Notes: generated from the sequence alone by a model not told the origin. A stretch of 47,636 nucleotides of DNA from Streptomyces sparsogenes (GCF_001704635.1 NZ_MAXF01000010.1:1-47636); one strand, 5' to 3'. Positions 1 through 6,869 are shown, counted from the first letter of the stretch. Numbers and translations: made by a program.

Positions 1-122
1 GCCGGGTCGTAGGGCCGGGCATAGACGGCCAGCACGTCTTCCATCCGCGCCGCGAACTCCGCGTTCGCCCGGGGTGGAATGGTCCAGCACTTTCTCAGGT
101 GAGGGCGCAGTTCCGTTTTTTT
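1..122 (-). CDS. IS630-family transposase, start of the DDE part (orfB, partial)
   Basis: In the -1 frame relative to orfA the minus strand reads TELRPHLRKCWTIPP and then EFAARMEDVLAVYARPYDP, the conserved entry into the IS630 DDE domain. There is no start codon of its own, so it should be made as an orfA-orfB fusion by frameshifting on the A7 run. The catalytic residues lie beyond the left edge of the window and cannot be checked. Confidence in the family is high because both halves match the same family at the expected junction. Confidence 0.75.
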
Positions 123-565
123 AAGACCCGTCCGATGGTGGAGTGGTCCAGATCGGGGATGTCCTCGGCCAGCGCGACGTGCTTCTCCAGCAGCCGCAGC
201 GACCACCGTGCATGGCCCTGGGGTGGCTGGGAGCATGCCATCGCGATCAGCCGGGCTTCGACCTCGCCGGTCACCGGCGAGGGCACCGGCGGCAGGTCGC
301 GCTTCTTGCGCGCGATCGTGGCGTGCACATCGCCACCGGTCTCGGCGAAACGCTTGGCGACCAACCGTAACGTCTCACCGGAGACGCCGAGCCGGGCCGC
401 GATCACCTCCTTGGATTCCACCTCACCCACCGAGGTGTCCAGCGCAAGCAGTACCCGCGCACGCCTGATCATCGAGGCTGGGCGGACACCCGTCGTGGTC
501 GCCCGGACCAACTCCTCACGATCCTGCGGTGTCAACCTGACCGGCCGTTTCTTCTGTGAACCCAT
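95..565 (-). CDS. IS630-family transposase, orfA (N-terminal part)
   Basis: This 156-residue protein is the DNA-binding half of an IS630-type transposase. It has a helix-turn-helix region around residues 30-75 (VIAARLGVSGETLRLV) and the linker HSTIGRVLKKR that precedes the DDE domain in the family. The ATG at 565 is chosen because the reading frame upstream translates a tandem repeat, while AGGA lies 9 bases before this ATG. The frame stops at 95, just after a run of seven A (minus strand, 116-122). The -1 frame continues as the catalytic part to the window edge. Recognition is by memory of the family, not by a search. The other end of the IS is outside the window. Confidence 0.8.
   Translation of the reverse strand: MGSQKKRPVRLTPQDREELVRATTTGVRPASMIRRARVLLALDTSVGEVESKEVIAARLGVSGETLRLVAKRFAETGGDVHATIARKKRDLPPVPSPVTGEVEARLIAMACSQPPQGHARWSLRLLEKHVALAEDIPDLDHSTIGRVLKKRNCALT
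116..122 (-). promoter_or_regulatory. Slippery heptamer A AAA AAA for -1 frameshifting
   Basis: On the minus strand the orfA codons TTA AAA AAA CGG contain a perfect X XXY YYZ heptamer (A AAA AAA) in the zero frame. A -1 slip here joins orfA to the DDE frame. This is the usual way two-frame IS630 transposases are expressed. Confidence 0.75.
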
Positions 566-600
566 GACGACAGTCCTGTCCGGCAAAAGAGAAGGAGGAA

Positions 601-648
601 CCCACCAGACGCCAGCCTCCCACCAGACACCAGCCTCCCACCAGACAT
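601..648. repeat. 18-bp tandem repeat upstream of the IS630 transposase
   Basis: The unit CAGCCTCCCACCAGACAC occurs at 613-630 and, with one change, at 631-648. A 12-base partial copy precedes it at 601-612. It lies 36 bp outside the transposase start, so it may belong to the IS end or to the target sequence; the IS boundary could not be fixed. Confidence 0.8.
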
Positions 649-703
649 GCCACAACTAAGCAGCGACGCGCTACTAGGCCGAAGGTCCGGCGCGGCCGCG
701 CGA

Positions 704-734
704 GGGGCCGGTGGCGGCAGGCGCCACCGGCCCC
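704..734 (-). terminator. Original terminator of the interrupted acetyltransferase gene
   Basis: The arms GGGGCCGGTGGCG (704-716) and CGCCACCGGCCCC (722-734) pair perfectly with a 5-base loop. The hairpin starts 5 bp after the stop codon (740-742) of the displaced acetyltransferase tail. It was therefore the terminator of that gene before the arsenic transposon separated them by 4.95 kb. Confidence 0.8.
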
Positions 735-739
735 CGGGG

Positions 740-790
740 TCACCGCTCGGAGGCGTCCGACCCGATGGTCCGGGCGACCCGGGTGATCCG
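740..790 (-). pseudogene. Displaced 3' end of the GNAT acetyltransferase gene
   Basis: Removing the transposon (796-5745) and one copy of GTACC joins the acetyltransferase frame (ending at 5746) to these 51 bases without a frame change. The rebuilt C-terminus reads ARYRITRVARTIGSDASER and then TGA. All codons keep the G/C-rich third position of the gene. This gives a 206-residue ancestral protein in place of the present 192 residues. Confidence 0.85.
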
Positions 791-795
791 GTACC

Positions 796-834
796 CGGGT
801 GTGAGTAGTTGCGGTACAGGAAATCCCGGTGAGA
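796..834 (+). repeat. Left terminal inverted repeat of the ars transposon
   Basis: The repeat begins CGGGTGTGAGTAGTTG and matches the reverse complement of 5707-5745 at 38 of 39 positions (mismatch at position 17, C against A). Partial similarity continues for about ten more bases. The length fits the roughly 38-bp ends of Tn3-family elements. Confidence 0.92.
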
Positions 835-927
835 ACGATCGTGGTCGGCTAGCACGTCGGCTGGAGGGTTCGCTGGGGTTCGCGGAAAGATCGTCTGGCG
901 GTCGTCGGTGCTGGCTACGGTCCGTTC

Positions 928-1985
928 GTGCCGGTGGAGTTTCTGACTGATGAGCAGGCCGAGGCATACGGGACGTTGAGGAGCGGTTCGGGTACCGCGA
1001 CTTCACCGACCGCGAATGGGGGCGGCAGTTCCGCGGCTTCCTGTACGGGCGGGCGTGGACGCACGCGGAGGGGCCGGTCGCGCTGTTCAATCACGCGGTG
1101 ACGTGGCTGCGGAAGAACCGGGTGCTGCTGCCGGGGGTCTCGGTGCTGGCCCGGCAGGTGGCGGAGGCCCGTACGGCGGCCGAGCGGCGCCTGTACGAGG
1201 CGGTGGCCCGGGCCACCGATCGGGCCGATCCGGCGCTCGCGCCGGCGCTGGCCGGGCTGCTGGTGGTGCCGGAGGGCAAGCGGGTCTCGGAGCTGGAGCG
1301 GCTGCGCACGCCGCCGGTGAAGTCGACGGGCACGGCGATGGTGCGGGCGATGGAGCGGCTGGAGGAAATCTCCGCGTTCGCGTTGCGCCGGGTGAACCTG
1401 TCCCGGGTGCCGGTGAACCGACTGTCCACACTGGCCGGTACGGACAGCTCAGCAAGGCGCAGACGATCGACGCCTCGACTCCTTCGGGCACGTCTCCGAC
1501 CGGCGCACCCGCATGGAGGGCCTGCTCGTCTCCCTGGTCGCCCTGCTGGTCTCGCAGAGCTGCAACATCGGCCTGACCCCGGTAATCGACCCGGAGAACA
1601 AGGCACTGACCCGCTCGCGCCTGTCCCACGTCGACCAGAACTGTCCCGCCACCGGCTCGCCCGCGCGATCTGCCACGGCGGCCGGGGCCAGATCCGCCAG
1701 GCGTACCACGAGGGCCAGGAGGACCAGCTTGCCGCCCTCGGCCTGGTCCTCAACGCCGTCGTGTTGTGGAACACCCGCTATCTCGACGCCGCCGTCGCAC
1801 AGCTGCGCGCCGAAGGTCACGACATCAAGGACGAGGACGTCGCCCGCCTCTCCCCGCTCAAGGACCGGCACATCAACTTCCTGGGCCGCTACCTGTTCAA
1901 CATCAAGGCCAGCGGCCCCGGCCAGGGGCTGCGCCCCCTGCGCAACCCCGAGGCCGCGCATGAGGAGGAGCCGGAAGAAGGGTGA
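928..1985 (+). pseudogene. Tn3-family transposase remnant (tnpA), internally deleted
   Basis: A GTG at 928 opens PVEFLTDEQAEAYG, the usual N-terminus of actinobacterial Tn3-type transposases (DUF4158 region). Family pieces follow in shifting frames: YRDFTDREWGRQFRGFL and WTHAEGPVALFNHA near 990-1097, WLRKNRVLLPGVSVLARQ from about 1104, SRVPVNRLSTLA to about 1438, LLVSLVALLVSQSCNIGLTP around 1520-1580, SRLSHVDQN, and then the C-terminal tail from about 1690 (GQEDQLAALGLVLNAVVLW, VARLSPLKDRHINFLGRY) to the TGA at 1983. About 350 codons' worth remains of a family near 1000 residues. Several frameshifts are present and most of the DDE catalytic region is gone, so it is not functional. Confidence 0.85.
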
Positions 1986-1995
1986 GCGTCGCCTT

Positions 1996-2469
1996 TCAGC
2001 TGCCGCAGGCGCAGCCCGAAGCCGCCGGCACGGCCTCGGTACTCGACTCCTGGCCGGAGCAGCAGGCGTCCCCGCCGGCGACGGGGCTCTTGCCCAGCTG
2101 GTCGGCGTCGGCCTTGACGACGTAGACCTCCCACGGCTCCTTGCCGGGGCCGGTCACCCAGACCTTGTCCTGAAGGGCGTAGCAGCAGGAGGTGTCGTTC
2201 TCCTCGAACGTGGCGAGCCCCGCCTCCTTGAGGCGGTCGGTGGCCGCGGTGACCTCGTCGGTGGTCTCCACCTCGACGCCGAGGTGGTCCAGGCGGGTTT
2301 CCTGGCCCGGCTCGCCCTCGATGAGGACGAGCTTGAGCGGCGGGGTCGCGATCGCGAAGTTGGCGTAGCCGGGGCGGCGCTTGGCGGGTTCGACGCCGAA
2401 GAGCTTGGAGTAGAAGGTCACCGACGCTTCGAGGTCGGCAACGTTGAGCGCGAGCTGGGCACGGGACAT
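1996..2469 (-). CDS. arsI: ArsI-type C-As lyase (CadI-like glyoxalase-fold dioxygenase)
   Basis: This 157-residue protein of the vicinal-oxygen-chelate fold is predicted to split the carbon-arsenic bond of trivalent methyl- and aromatic arsenicals, using Fe(II) and O2, and release As(III). It has the family hallmarks: Gln5, His62 (LDHLGVEV) and Glu114 (PWEVYVV) as the likely iron ligands, and adjacent Cys95-Cys96 (DTSCCYALQ) as the arsenical site. The Cys-rich tail (CCSG, CACGS) is also typical. It is divergent from arsR across an 80-bp gap with a large dyad, so ArsR control is likely. Products annotated as cadmium-induced protein CadI are the same family; the ars context favours ArsI. Confidence 0.88.
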   Translation of the reverse strand: MSRAQLALNVADLEASVTFYSKLFGVEPAKRRPGYANFAIATPPLKLVLIEGEPGQETRLDHLGVEVETTDEVTAATDRLKEAGLATFEENDTSCCYALQDKVWVTGPGKEPWEVYVVKADADQLGKSPVAGGDACCSGQESSTEAVPAASGCACGS

Positions 2470-2493
2470 GACTGTCTCCCCGTTCAGGTTGCA

Positions 2494-2540
2494 TTGACGC
2501 CTGTCGATTCAAGCTTGCGTCTTGGATCGATAAACGTCAA
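2494..2540. promoter_or_regulatory. Dyad operator between arsI and arsR
   Basis: TTGACG (2494-2499) pairs with CGTCAA (2535-2540), and inside it CGATTCAAG (2505-2513) pairs with CTTGGATCG (2521-2529) with one mismatch. The centre is about 2517, midway between the divergent starts at 2469 and 2550. Position and symmetry fit an ArsR operator controlling both directions. Confidence 0.65.
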
Positions 2541-2549
2541 CATAGAAGC

Positions 2550-2954
2550 ATGTCGAAACACGAATTGGCGGTGCTCGGGCAGGACGGCGTCGAGGGCTGC
2601 TGCCCCGCTCTGCTGACCGCCCCGCTGGACGAGGACCAGGCCGAGACGCTGGCGAAGGTGTTCAAGGCCCTGGGCGACCCGGTCCGGCTGAGGCTACTGT
2701 CGATGATCGCCTCCCGTGCGGGCGGGGAGGTCTGCGTCTGCGACCTCACCCCTGCCTTCGAGGTGTCCCAGCCGACGATCTCCCACCACCTCAAACTGCT
2801 GAAGCAGGCCGGGCTCATCGACTCCGAGCGGCGCGGGACGTGGGTGTACTACCGGCTGCTGCCGCAGATGACCGACCGTCTCGCGGCGATTCTCACCCGG
2901 CCCGCCGGACAGGTCCCGGCCGAGACCGCGCCGGCGGCCGGGGCAGCGTCATGA
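2550..2954 (+). CDS. arsR: ArsR/SmtB-family arsenic-responsive repressor
   Basis: This 134-residue winged-helix repressor is predicted to leave DNA when As(III) binds. The recognition region is FEVSQPTISHHLKLLKQAGLI (about residues 70-90), followed by the wing RRGTWVYYRL. Candidate thiol ligands are Cys17-Cys18 at the N-terminus and Cys62/Cys64 in EVCVCDL. The N-terminal Cys pair plus one helix Cys is the arrangement known from Corynebacterium ArsR. The stop overlaps the acr3 start (ATGA), so arsR, acr3, arsC and the acetyltransferase form one transcript. The start has only a weak purine stretch before it. Confidence 0.92.
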   Translation: MSKHELAVLGQDGVEGCCPALLTAPLDEDQAETLAKVFKALGDPVRLRLLSMIASRAGGEVCVCDLTPAFEVSQPTISHHLKLLKQAGLIDSERRGTWVYYRLLPQMTDRLAAILTRPAGQVPAETAPAAGAAS

Positions 2955-4072
2955 GCGCGCAAGCCGCAGCCACGGCGCCCGCAGAGCCGGTCGCCGGGCG
3001 GCTGTCGTTCCTGGACCGCTTCCTCGCCGTGTGGATTCTGCTCGCGATGGCGGCCGGCCTCGGCCTAGGTCACCTCGTGCCCGGTCTGGGAGACGCGCTC
3101 GCGAAGGTCACCGTCACCGGGGTCTCGCTGCCGATCGCGCTCGGCCTGCTGGTGATGATGTACCCGGTGCTCGCCAAGGTCCGCTACGACCGCCTGGAGA
3201 CCGTCACCCGCGACCGGCGCCTGCTGGTCCCCTCCCTGGTCCTGAACTGGGTCGTCGGCCCGGCCCTGATGTTCGCTCTGGCCTGGATCTTCCTGCCGGA
3301 CCTGCCCGAGTACCGCACGGGCCTGATCATCGTCGGCCTCGCCCGCTGCATCGCGATGGTCATCATCTGGAACGACCTCGCCTGCGGCAACCGCGAGGCC
3401 GCCGCCGTCCTGGTCGCCCTGAACTCCGTGTTCCAGGTGCTCGCGTTCAGCCTGCTGGGCTGGTTCTACCTCTCCGTGCTCCCCGGCTGGCTCGGCCTGG
3501 AGCAGACCGCGCTCGACGTGTCCGTCTGGGAGATCGCCCGCAGTGTGCTGATCTTCCTCGGTATCCCGCTGCTGGCCGGGTTCCTCACCCGCCGCCTGGG
3601 CGAGAAGGCCAAGGGCCGCACCTGGTACGAGACGGAGCTGATCCCCCGCATCGGGCCGTTCGCCCTGTACGGACTGCTGTTCACGATCGTGGTGCTGTTC
3701 GCCCTCCAGGGCGACGCCATCACCTCCCAGCCGCTCGACGTCGCCCGGATCGCGCTGCCGCTGCTGGTGTACTTCGCCGTCATGTGGGCCGGGTCCATGG
3801 CCGCCGGGCGCGCGGTCGGACTGGACTACCCGAAGGCGGCCACGCTGGCGTTCACGGCCGCGGGCAACAACTTCGAGCTGGCCATCGCGGTCGCCATCGC
3901 CACCTTCGGCGCCACCTCCGGCCAGGCCCTGGCCGGAGTCGTCGGGCCCCTCATCGAGGTCCCCGTCCTCATCGGCCTCGTCTACGTCGCCCTGGGCGCC
4001 CGCCGCTTCTTCCCCCAGACCGCCCCGGTGGCCCGACCGGCCGTCTCCCCGGAAAGCTCCGCTCATGTCTGA
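2951..4072 (+). CDS. acr3: Acr3-type arsenite efflux permease
   Basis: This 373-residue membrane protein belongs to the BART/Acr3 group and should export As(III) across the cytoplasmic membrane. About ten hydrophobic segments are visible. The conserved GLARCIAMVIIWNDLACGNRE segment has Cys133 in the position of the cysteine essential in characterised Acr3 proteins, with Cys145 nearby. FTAAGNNFELAIAVAI in a late helix is also conserved. The ATG overlaps the arsR stop, which implies translational coupling. Its last 8 bases overlap the arsC start. It is not ArsB, which has a different fold and length. Confidence 0.92.
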   Translation: MSAQAAATAPAEPVAGRLSFLDRFLAVWILLAMAAGLGLGHLVPGLGDALAKVTVTGVSLPIALGLLVMMYPVLAKVRYDRLETVTRDRRLLVPSLVLNWVVGPALMFALAWIFLPDLPEYRTGLIIVGLARCIAMVIIWNDLACGNREAAAVLVALNSVFQVLAFSLLGWFYLSVLPGWLGLEQTALDVSVWEIARSVLIFLGIPLLAGFLTRRLGEKAKGRTWYETELIPRIGPFALYGLLFTIVVLFALQGDAITSQPLDVARIALPLLVYFAVMWAGSMAAGRAVGLDYPKAATLAFTAAGNNFELAIAVAIATFGATSGQALAGVVGPLIEVPVLIGLVYVALGARRFFPQTAPVARPAVSPESSAHV

Positions 4073-4481
4073 GACCAAGCCGTCCGTGTTGTTCGTGTGC
4101 GTCCACAACGCAGGCCGCTCTCAGATGGCCGCCGCCTTCCTCACCCACCTCGGCGCAGACCGGGTCCAGGTCCGCTCGGCCGGGTCCGCCCCCGCGAGCA
4201 CGGTGAACCCGGCCGTGGTCGAGGCGATGCGAGAGTCGGGCATCGACATCTCAGCCGAGGCCCCGAAAGTCCTCACCACCGAGGCGGTGCAGGCATCCGA
4301 CGTCGTGATCACCATGGGCTGCGGCGACGCCTGCCCCTACTTCCCCGGCAAGCGGTACCTGGACTGGCAGCTCGACGATCCGGCCGGGCAGGGCGTCGCG
4401 GCCGTCCGGCCGATCCGCGACGAAATCGAGCGGCGCATCCGGGGCCTGCTCGCCGAACTCGGCATCGAGCCCGCAGCGTGA
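4065..4481 (+). CDS. arsC: Arsenate reductase, low-molecular-weight phosphatase type
   Basis: This 138-residue enzyme reduces As(V) to As(III), the substrate of Acr3. The anion-binding loop is C12-VHNAGRS, the CX5R(S/T) loop of low-molecular-weight tyrosine phosphatases. Two further cysteines, Cys86 and Cys90 (MGCGDACPYF), suit an intramolecular disulfide relay and hence reduction by thioredoxin. A mycothiol/mycoredoxin route, also known in actinobacteria, cannot be excluded. The Asp of the YLDWQLDDPAG segment is the likely general acid. The gene overlaps both neighbours. Confidence 0.9.
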   Translation: MSETKPSVLFVCVHNAGRSQMAAAFLTHLGADRVQVRSAGSAPASTVNPAVVEAMRESGIDISAEAPKVLTTEAVQASDVVITMGCGDACPYFPGKRYLDWQLDDPAGQGVAAVRPIRDEIERRIRGLLAELGIEPAA

Positions 4482-4984
4482 CGGCCAACGACACCGGCGC
4501 GCGCATCGCGCCCCTGCGGCCTGAGCACGCGCAGCAGGTCCTGGCGATCTACCAGCTCGGCATTGACGAGGGCAACGCCACCTTCGAGACCACCGCCCCC
4601 ACCTGGGAGGCATTCGACAAGGCCAAGCTGCCCGACCACCGCCTGGTCGCCCTCGACGGCGGCCGGGCGCTGGGCTGGGCCGCCGTGGTGCCGGTCTCCG
4701 ACCGGTGCGCGTACGCCGGCGTCGTCGAGCACTCCGTCTACGTCCACCCCGACGCCCGCGGCCGCGGGATCGGTCTCGCGCTGCTGGAAGCGCTGCTCGC
4801 CTCCACCGACGCCGCCGGCATCTGGACGGTGCAGTCCGGCATCTTCCCGGAGAACACCGCCAGCCTCGCCCTGCACCAGCGCGCCGGGTTCCGCGTCATC
4901 GGCACCCGCGAACGCATCGGCCGCCACCACGGCGCATGGCGCGACGTCGTCCTGGTCGAGCGCCGCAGCCCGAGCGTGAACTGA
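4478..4984 (+). CDS. arsN1: ArsN1-like GNAT acetyltransferase (phosphinothricin acetyltransferase family)
   Basis: This 168-residue GNAT protein has the acetyl-CoA loop VHPDARGRGIGLALL and the PAT-family segments GNATFETTAPTWEAFD and GIFPENTASLALHQRAGFRV. PAT-like proteins in ars operons (ArsN1) have been shown to N-acetylate arsinothricin, an organoarsenical analogue of phosphinothricin; that role is inferred here from context. The GTG start overlaps the arsC stop (GTGA), making it the last gene of the ars transcript. A phosphinothricin-directed activity is the alternative. Specificity cannot be told from sequence alone. Confidence 0.82.
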   Translation: MTANDTGARIAPLRPEHAQQVLAIYQLGIDEGNATFETTAPTWEAFDKAKLPDHRLVALDGGRALGWAAVVPVSDRCAYAGVVEHSVYVHPDARGRGIGLALLEALLASTDAAGIWTVQSGIFPENTASLALHQRAGFRVIGTRERIGRHHGAWRDVVLVERRSPSVN

Positions 4985-5004
4985 GCGTGACGGCCACCAC
5001 GGAC

Positions 5005-5096
5005 GGTCATTCTCAAAAATGACCAGTTGCGAGAGTTCTGCGAACGCCCCGGAGCCGCTCACGAATCCGCAGGTCGCCATTCGCAGAACCCCTCTC
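5005..5096. other. Res-like resolution region with paired dyads
   Basis: GGTCATT (5005-5011) pairs with AATGACC (5018-5024). GTTCTGCGAA (5035-5044) pairs exactly with TTCGCAGAAC (5080-5089), and this is extended outside by GAGAG and CTCTC. The region lies directly before the resolvase remnant and at the opposite end of the element from tnpA, as expected for a Tn3 res site. It could also include promoter operators. Confidence 0.5.
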
Positions 5097-5139
5097 AAAA
5101 CCGGCGCGTTGTGCGAGACAGTTCTGACACACTGCCGGG

Positions 5140-5686
5140 GTGGATCTGACGCCCGATCAAGCAGCAAACGCGGTAGAATGAAACGACTGTCCGAAGTGTG
5201 AAGCCCCGACCGGGAGCCCGTGCCGCACCCGGAGCGGGAAGTGCGCAACGAAGTACCACACCGCCCGCTTCATCCTCGTGCCCGCGCTCCACGAGGAGCT
5301 GGAGGTACTCGTCCCCGAGAACCGCGGCCCCGGGCGCCCGTGGAAGGCGGGCCCGCCGGCCCCGGCCCCGCCGGCAAGCGCCTCGCCCGCAACGCCGCCG
5401 AGCTGATGACCCTCTCCGGACAGCTCCAGGCCGCCGGCGTCCAGCTCGAACTGCTCACCGGCCCGCTCACCGGCATCTACGACCTGCCATCGGCCCCCGC
5501 CGCCCGGGCCACGCCCGCATCACCGGGCCCCGCAGCGGCACCGACCCGGTACTGATGGAACGGCTCACCGCGCAGGTCCTCGACGGCGACCCCGCGCAGG
5601 ACGACCTGGCCAGCACGGCCGAAGGCGGCTCCGACGACGTGGTGGCCCAACTGCTCGAGCAGGCCCGGCACAGAGACGAGCAGTAG
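5140..5686 (+). pseudogene. Zinc-finger/serine-resolvase remnant (tnpR)
   Basis: Three frames carry pieces of one or two genes. From the GTG at 5140 the frame reads DLTPDQAANAVE, hits TGA at 5179, then continues ND-CPKCEAPTGSPCRTRSGK and YHTARFILVPALHEELEVL, a CxxC zinc-finger domain seen with actinobacterial transposon resolvases. The TGA may be a mutated TGG. From about 5385 another frame reads KRLARNAAELMTLSGQLQAA and GVQLELLTGPLTGIYD, part of a serine resolvase catalytic domain. From about 5510 a third frame reads HARITGPRSGTDPVLMERL to the TAG at 5684. The catalytic serine region and most of the resolvase are missing, so it is inactive. Confidence 0.7.
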
Positions 5687-5706
5687 GGGAAACCCGGCAA
5701 GATCAA

Positions 5707-5745
5707 TCTCACCGGGATTTCCTGTACCTCAACTACTCACACCCG
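5707..5745 (-). repeat. Right terminal inverted repeat of the ars transposon
   Basis: This is the inverted partner of 796-834, with 38 of 39 positions identical. Its outermost bases, read on the minus strand, supply the last two codons (Arg and Val) and the TGA stop of the truncated acetyltransferase. Confidence 0.92.
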
Positions 5746-6315
5746 GTACCGGGCGGTGTTCTGCGCGCCGTCCGCCGTGTGTCCGGCCTCAGCGGCGGTC
5801 CACCGCCGGAAGCCCGCCTTCTCCAGGACGCGGACGGAGGCGGGGTTCGGCAGTTCCACGCCGGCGCTCACGGTGTGCACCTCGGGCGCGCCGAGGGCGA
5901 ACTCCGTCAGCGCCCGGGCGGCCTCGGTGGCGTAGCCGCGGCCGCGGCGGGACGCCACGATGCCGTATCCCAGCTCCACGACGCCCTCACTGGGCGGCCA
6001 GAACAGCCCGAGCGAGCCGACCACCAGGCCGGTGTCGCGCTCGACCACCAGGCGGTGGCCGTACGCGCCGAGCCACTGCGGGTTGTGCTCGAAGAGGCCC
6101 GCGATCACCCGGTCGCCCTCGGCGGGGAAGTCGTCCGCCCAGCCCTCGGGCCGGTCGCCGCCGAGGACCGCGGTGACCTCGGCGGTGGTCCAGGGCCGGA
6201 GGATCAGACGTTCGGTGAGCAGATCGGCGGGGGGTGGTGTGGAGGGTGCGGACGCGGAGGACGTCGAAGGCACGGAAGGTACTGAAGGCACGGAAGGTAC
6301 GGAAGAAGAAGACAC
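5737..6315 (-). CDS. RimJ-like GNAT acetyltransferase, 3' end replaced by transposon
   Basis: This 192-residue GNAT protein begins with a low-complexity Ser/Val/Pro repeat (SVPSVPSVPS), then TERLILRPWTTAEVTAVL, typical of RimJ/RimL-type N-acetyltransferases. The acetyl-CoA loop is SRRGRGYATEAARAL and PNPASVRVLEKAGFRR is the usual late motif. The GTG at 6315 has AGGAG 7 bases upstream. Its natural C-terminus was cut by the ars transposon: the last codons and the TGA come from the inverted repeat, and the original 16 C-terminal residues lie at 740-790. Because the loss is after the core fold, the protein may still work. The substrate is unknown. Confidence 0.85.
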   Translation of the reverse strand: MSSSSVPSVPSVPSVPSTSSASAPSTPPPADLLTERLILRPWTTAEVTAVLGGDRPEGWADDFPAEGDRVIAGLFEHNPQWLGAYGHRLVVERDTGLVVGSLGLFWPPSEGVVELGYGIVASRRGRGYATEAARALTEFALGAPEVHTVSAGVELPNPASVRVLEKAGFRRWTAAEAGHTADGAQNTARYRV

Positions 6316-6357
6316 GTGTCACTCCTGGTCGTTGAACGACCGGACCGCGCTGAGCTG

Positions 6358-6411
6358 TCAGGCGGACCGGACAAGGGCATGCCGATGAGGGCCGACGGCG
6401 GCCATAGTCAT
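6358..6411 (-). CDS. Possible 17-residue leader peptide upstream of the acetyltransferase
   Basis: On the minus strand GGGAGGTTG is followed at once by ATGACTATG and a short frame MTMAAVGPHRHALVRSA ending in TGA, 42 bp before the acetyltransferase start. The ribosome site is stronger than that of many genes here. It could be a leader peptide or chance; nothing in the peptide is recognised. Confidence 0.3.
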   Translation of the reverse strand: MTMAAVGPHRHALVRSA

Positions 6412-6869
6412 CAACCTCCCTGATCCGGTGATCACGCGCACTCGCGCCGGAGTGACCCTAACAACCCCTCCCCCGCCCCGGCAACGGACTTAAATCAGTG
6501 GAGCCACACTCCCGTGTGCCGCTACCGTGCTCCCGCCCACAGCCACCCAGTCAAGGACATGCCGGTGTACACCAAGTGAGACCCCCCAAGCGCTGATCCG
6601 TCGCGCGTCGCCCCTCGGCGCCGCGCTCCTTTCCGCTGCGGTCCTCTCACTGGAACTGGTGTATCTCCGTGTCCGAAAACTGGATGGTCCTGCCCACCCA
6701 CCTCCCGATCGTTCGCCGTCGAACCGACCGCCCGGCCTGGCAGTCGCCGTACGGTCCGCCGCCCCACCGCACACATCGCGGCCGGTGGGCGCCCGTGCCG
6801 GGGTGGTCCGGGGATCGGCCCACCGCGCGGAGCGGAAACCTGTGCGGCCGCCGCTGACAGGATGAAGCC
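6412..6869. other. Intergenic region without a supported gene
   Basis: The open frames in this stretch lack family motifs and ribosome sites, and base composition is less biased by codon position than in the flanking genes. It presumably holds the divergent promoters for the acetyltransferase (minus) and the gene at 6870 (plus). No repeat or RNA structure stood out. Confidence 0.5.

Larger units (their letters stand above)
791..5750. mobile_element. Tn3-family transposon carrying arsenic resistance, with target duplication
   Basis: The element proper is 796-5745 (4950 bp). It is flanked by the exact 5-bp direct repeat GTACC (791-795 and 5746-5750), the duplication length of Tn3-family elements. 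Its ends are 39-bp inverted repeats with one mismatch. Inside are remains of a Tn3-type transposase at the left, a resolvase remnant with a dyad-rich res-like region at the right, and arsenic genes between. The element disrupts the 3' end of an acetyltransferase gene. Because the transposase has lost its catalytic core, movement would need help from a related element in trans. Confidence 0.9.

Noticed and set aside
3065..4108. A 347-codon minus-strand frame opposite acr3.
   Set aside because: Asp/Glu/Gly-rich shadow of the acr3 codons; acr3 itself is certain from its motifs.
6490..6774. A 94-codon minus-strand frame as a gene.
   Set aside because: Low-complexity Arg/Gly/Ser content, no ribosome site, and no similarity to a family I know.
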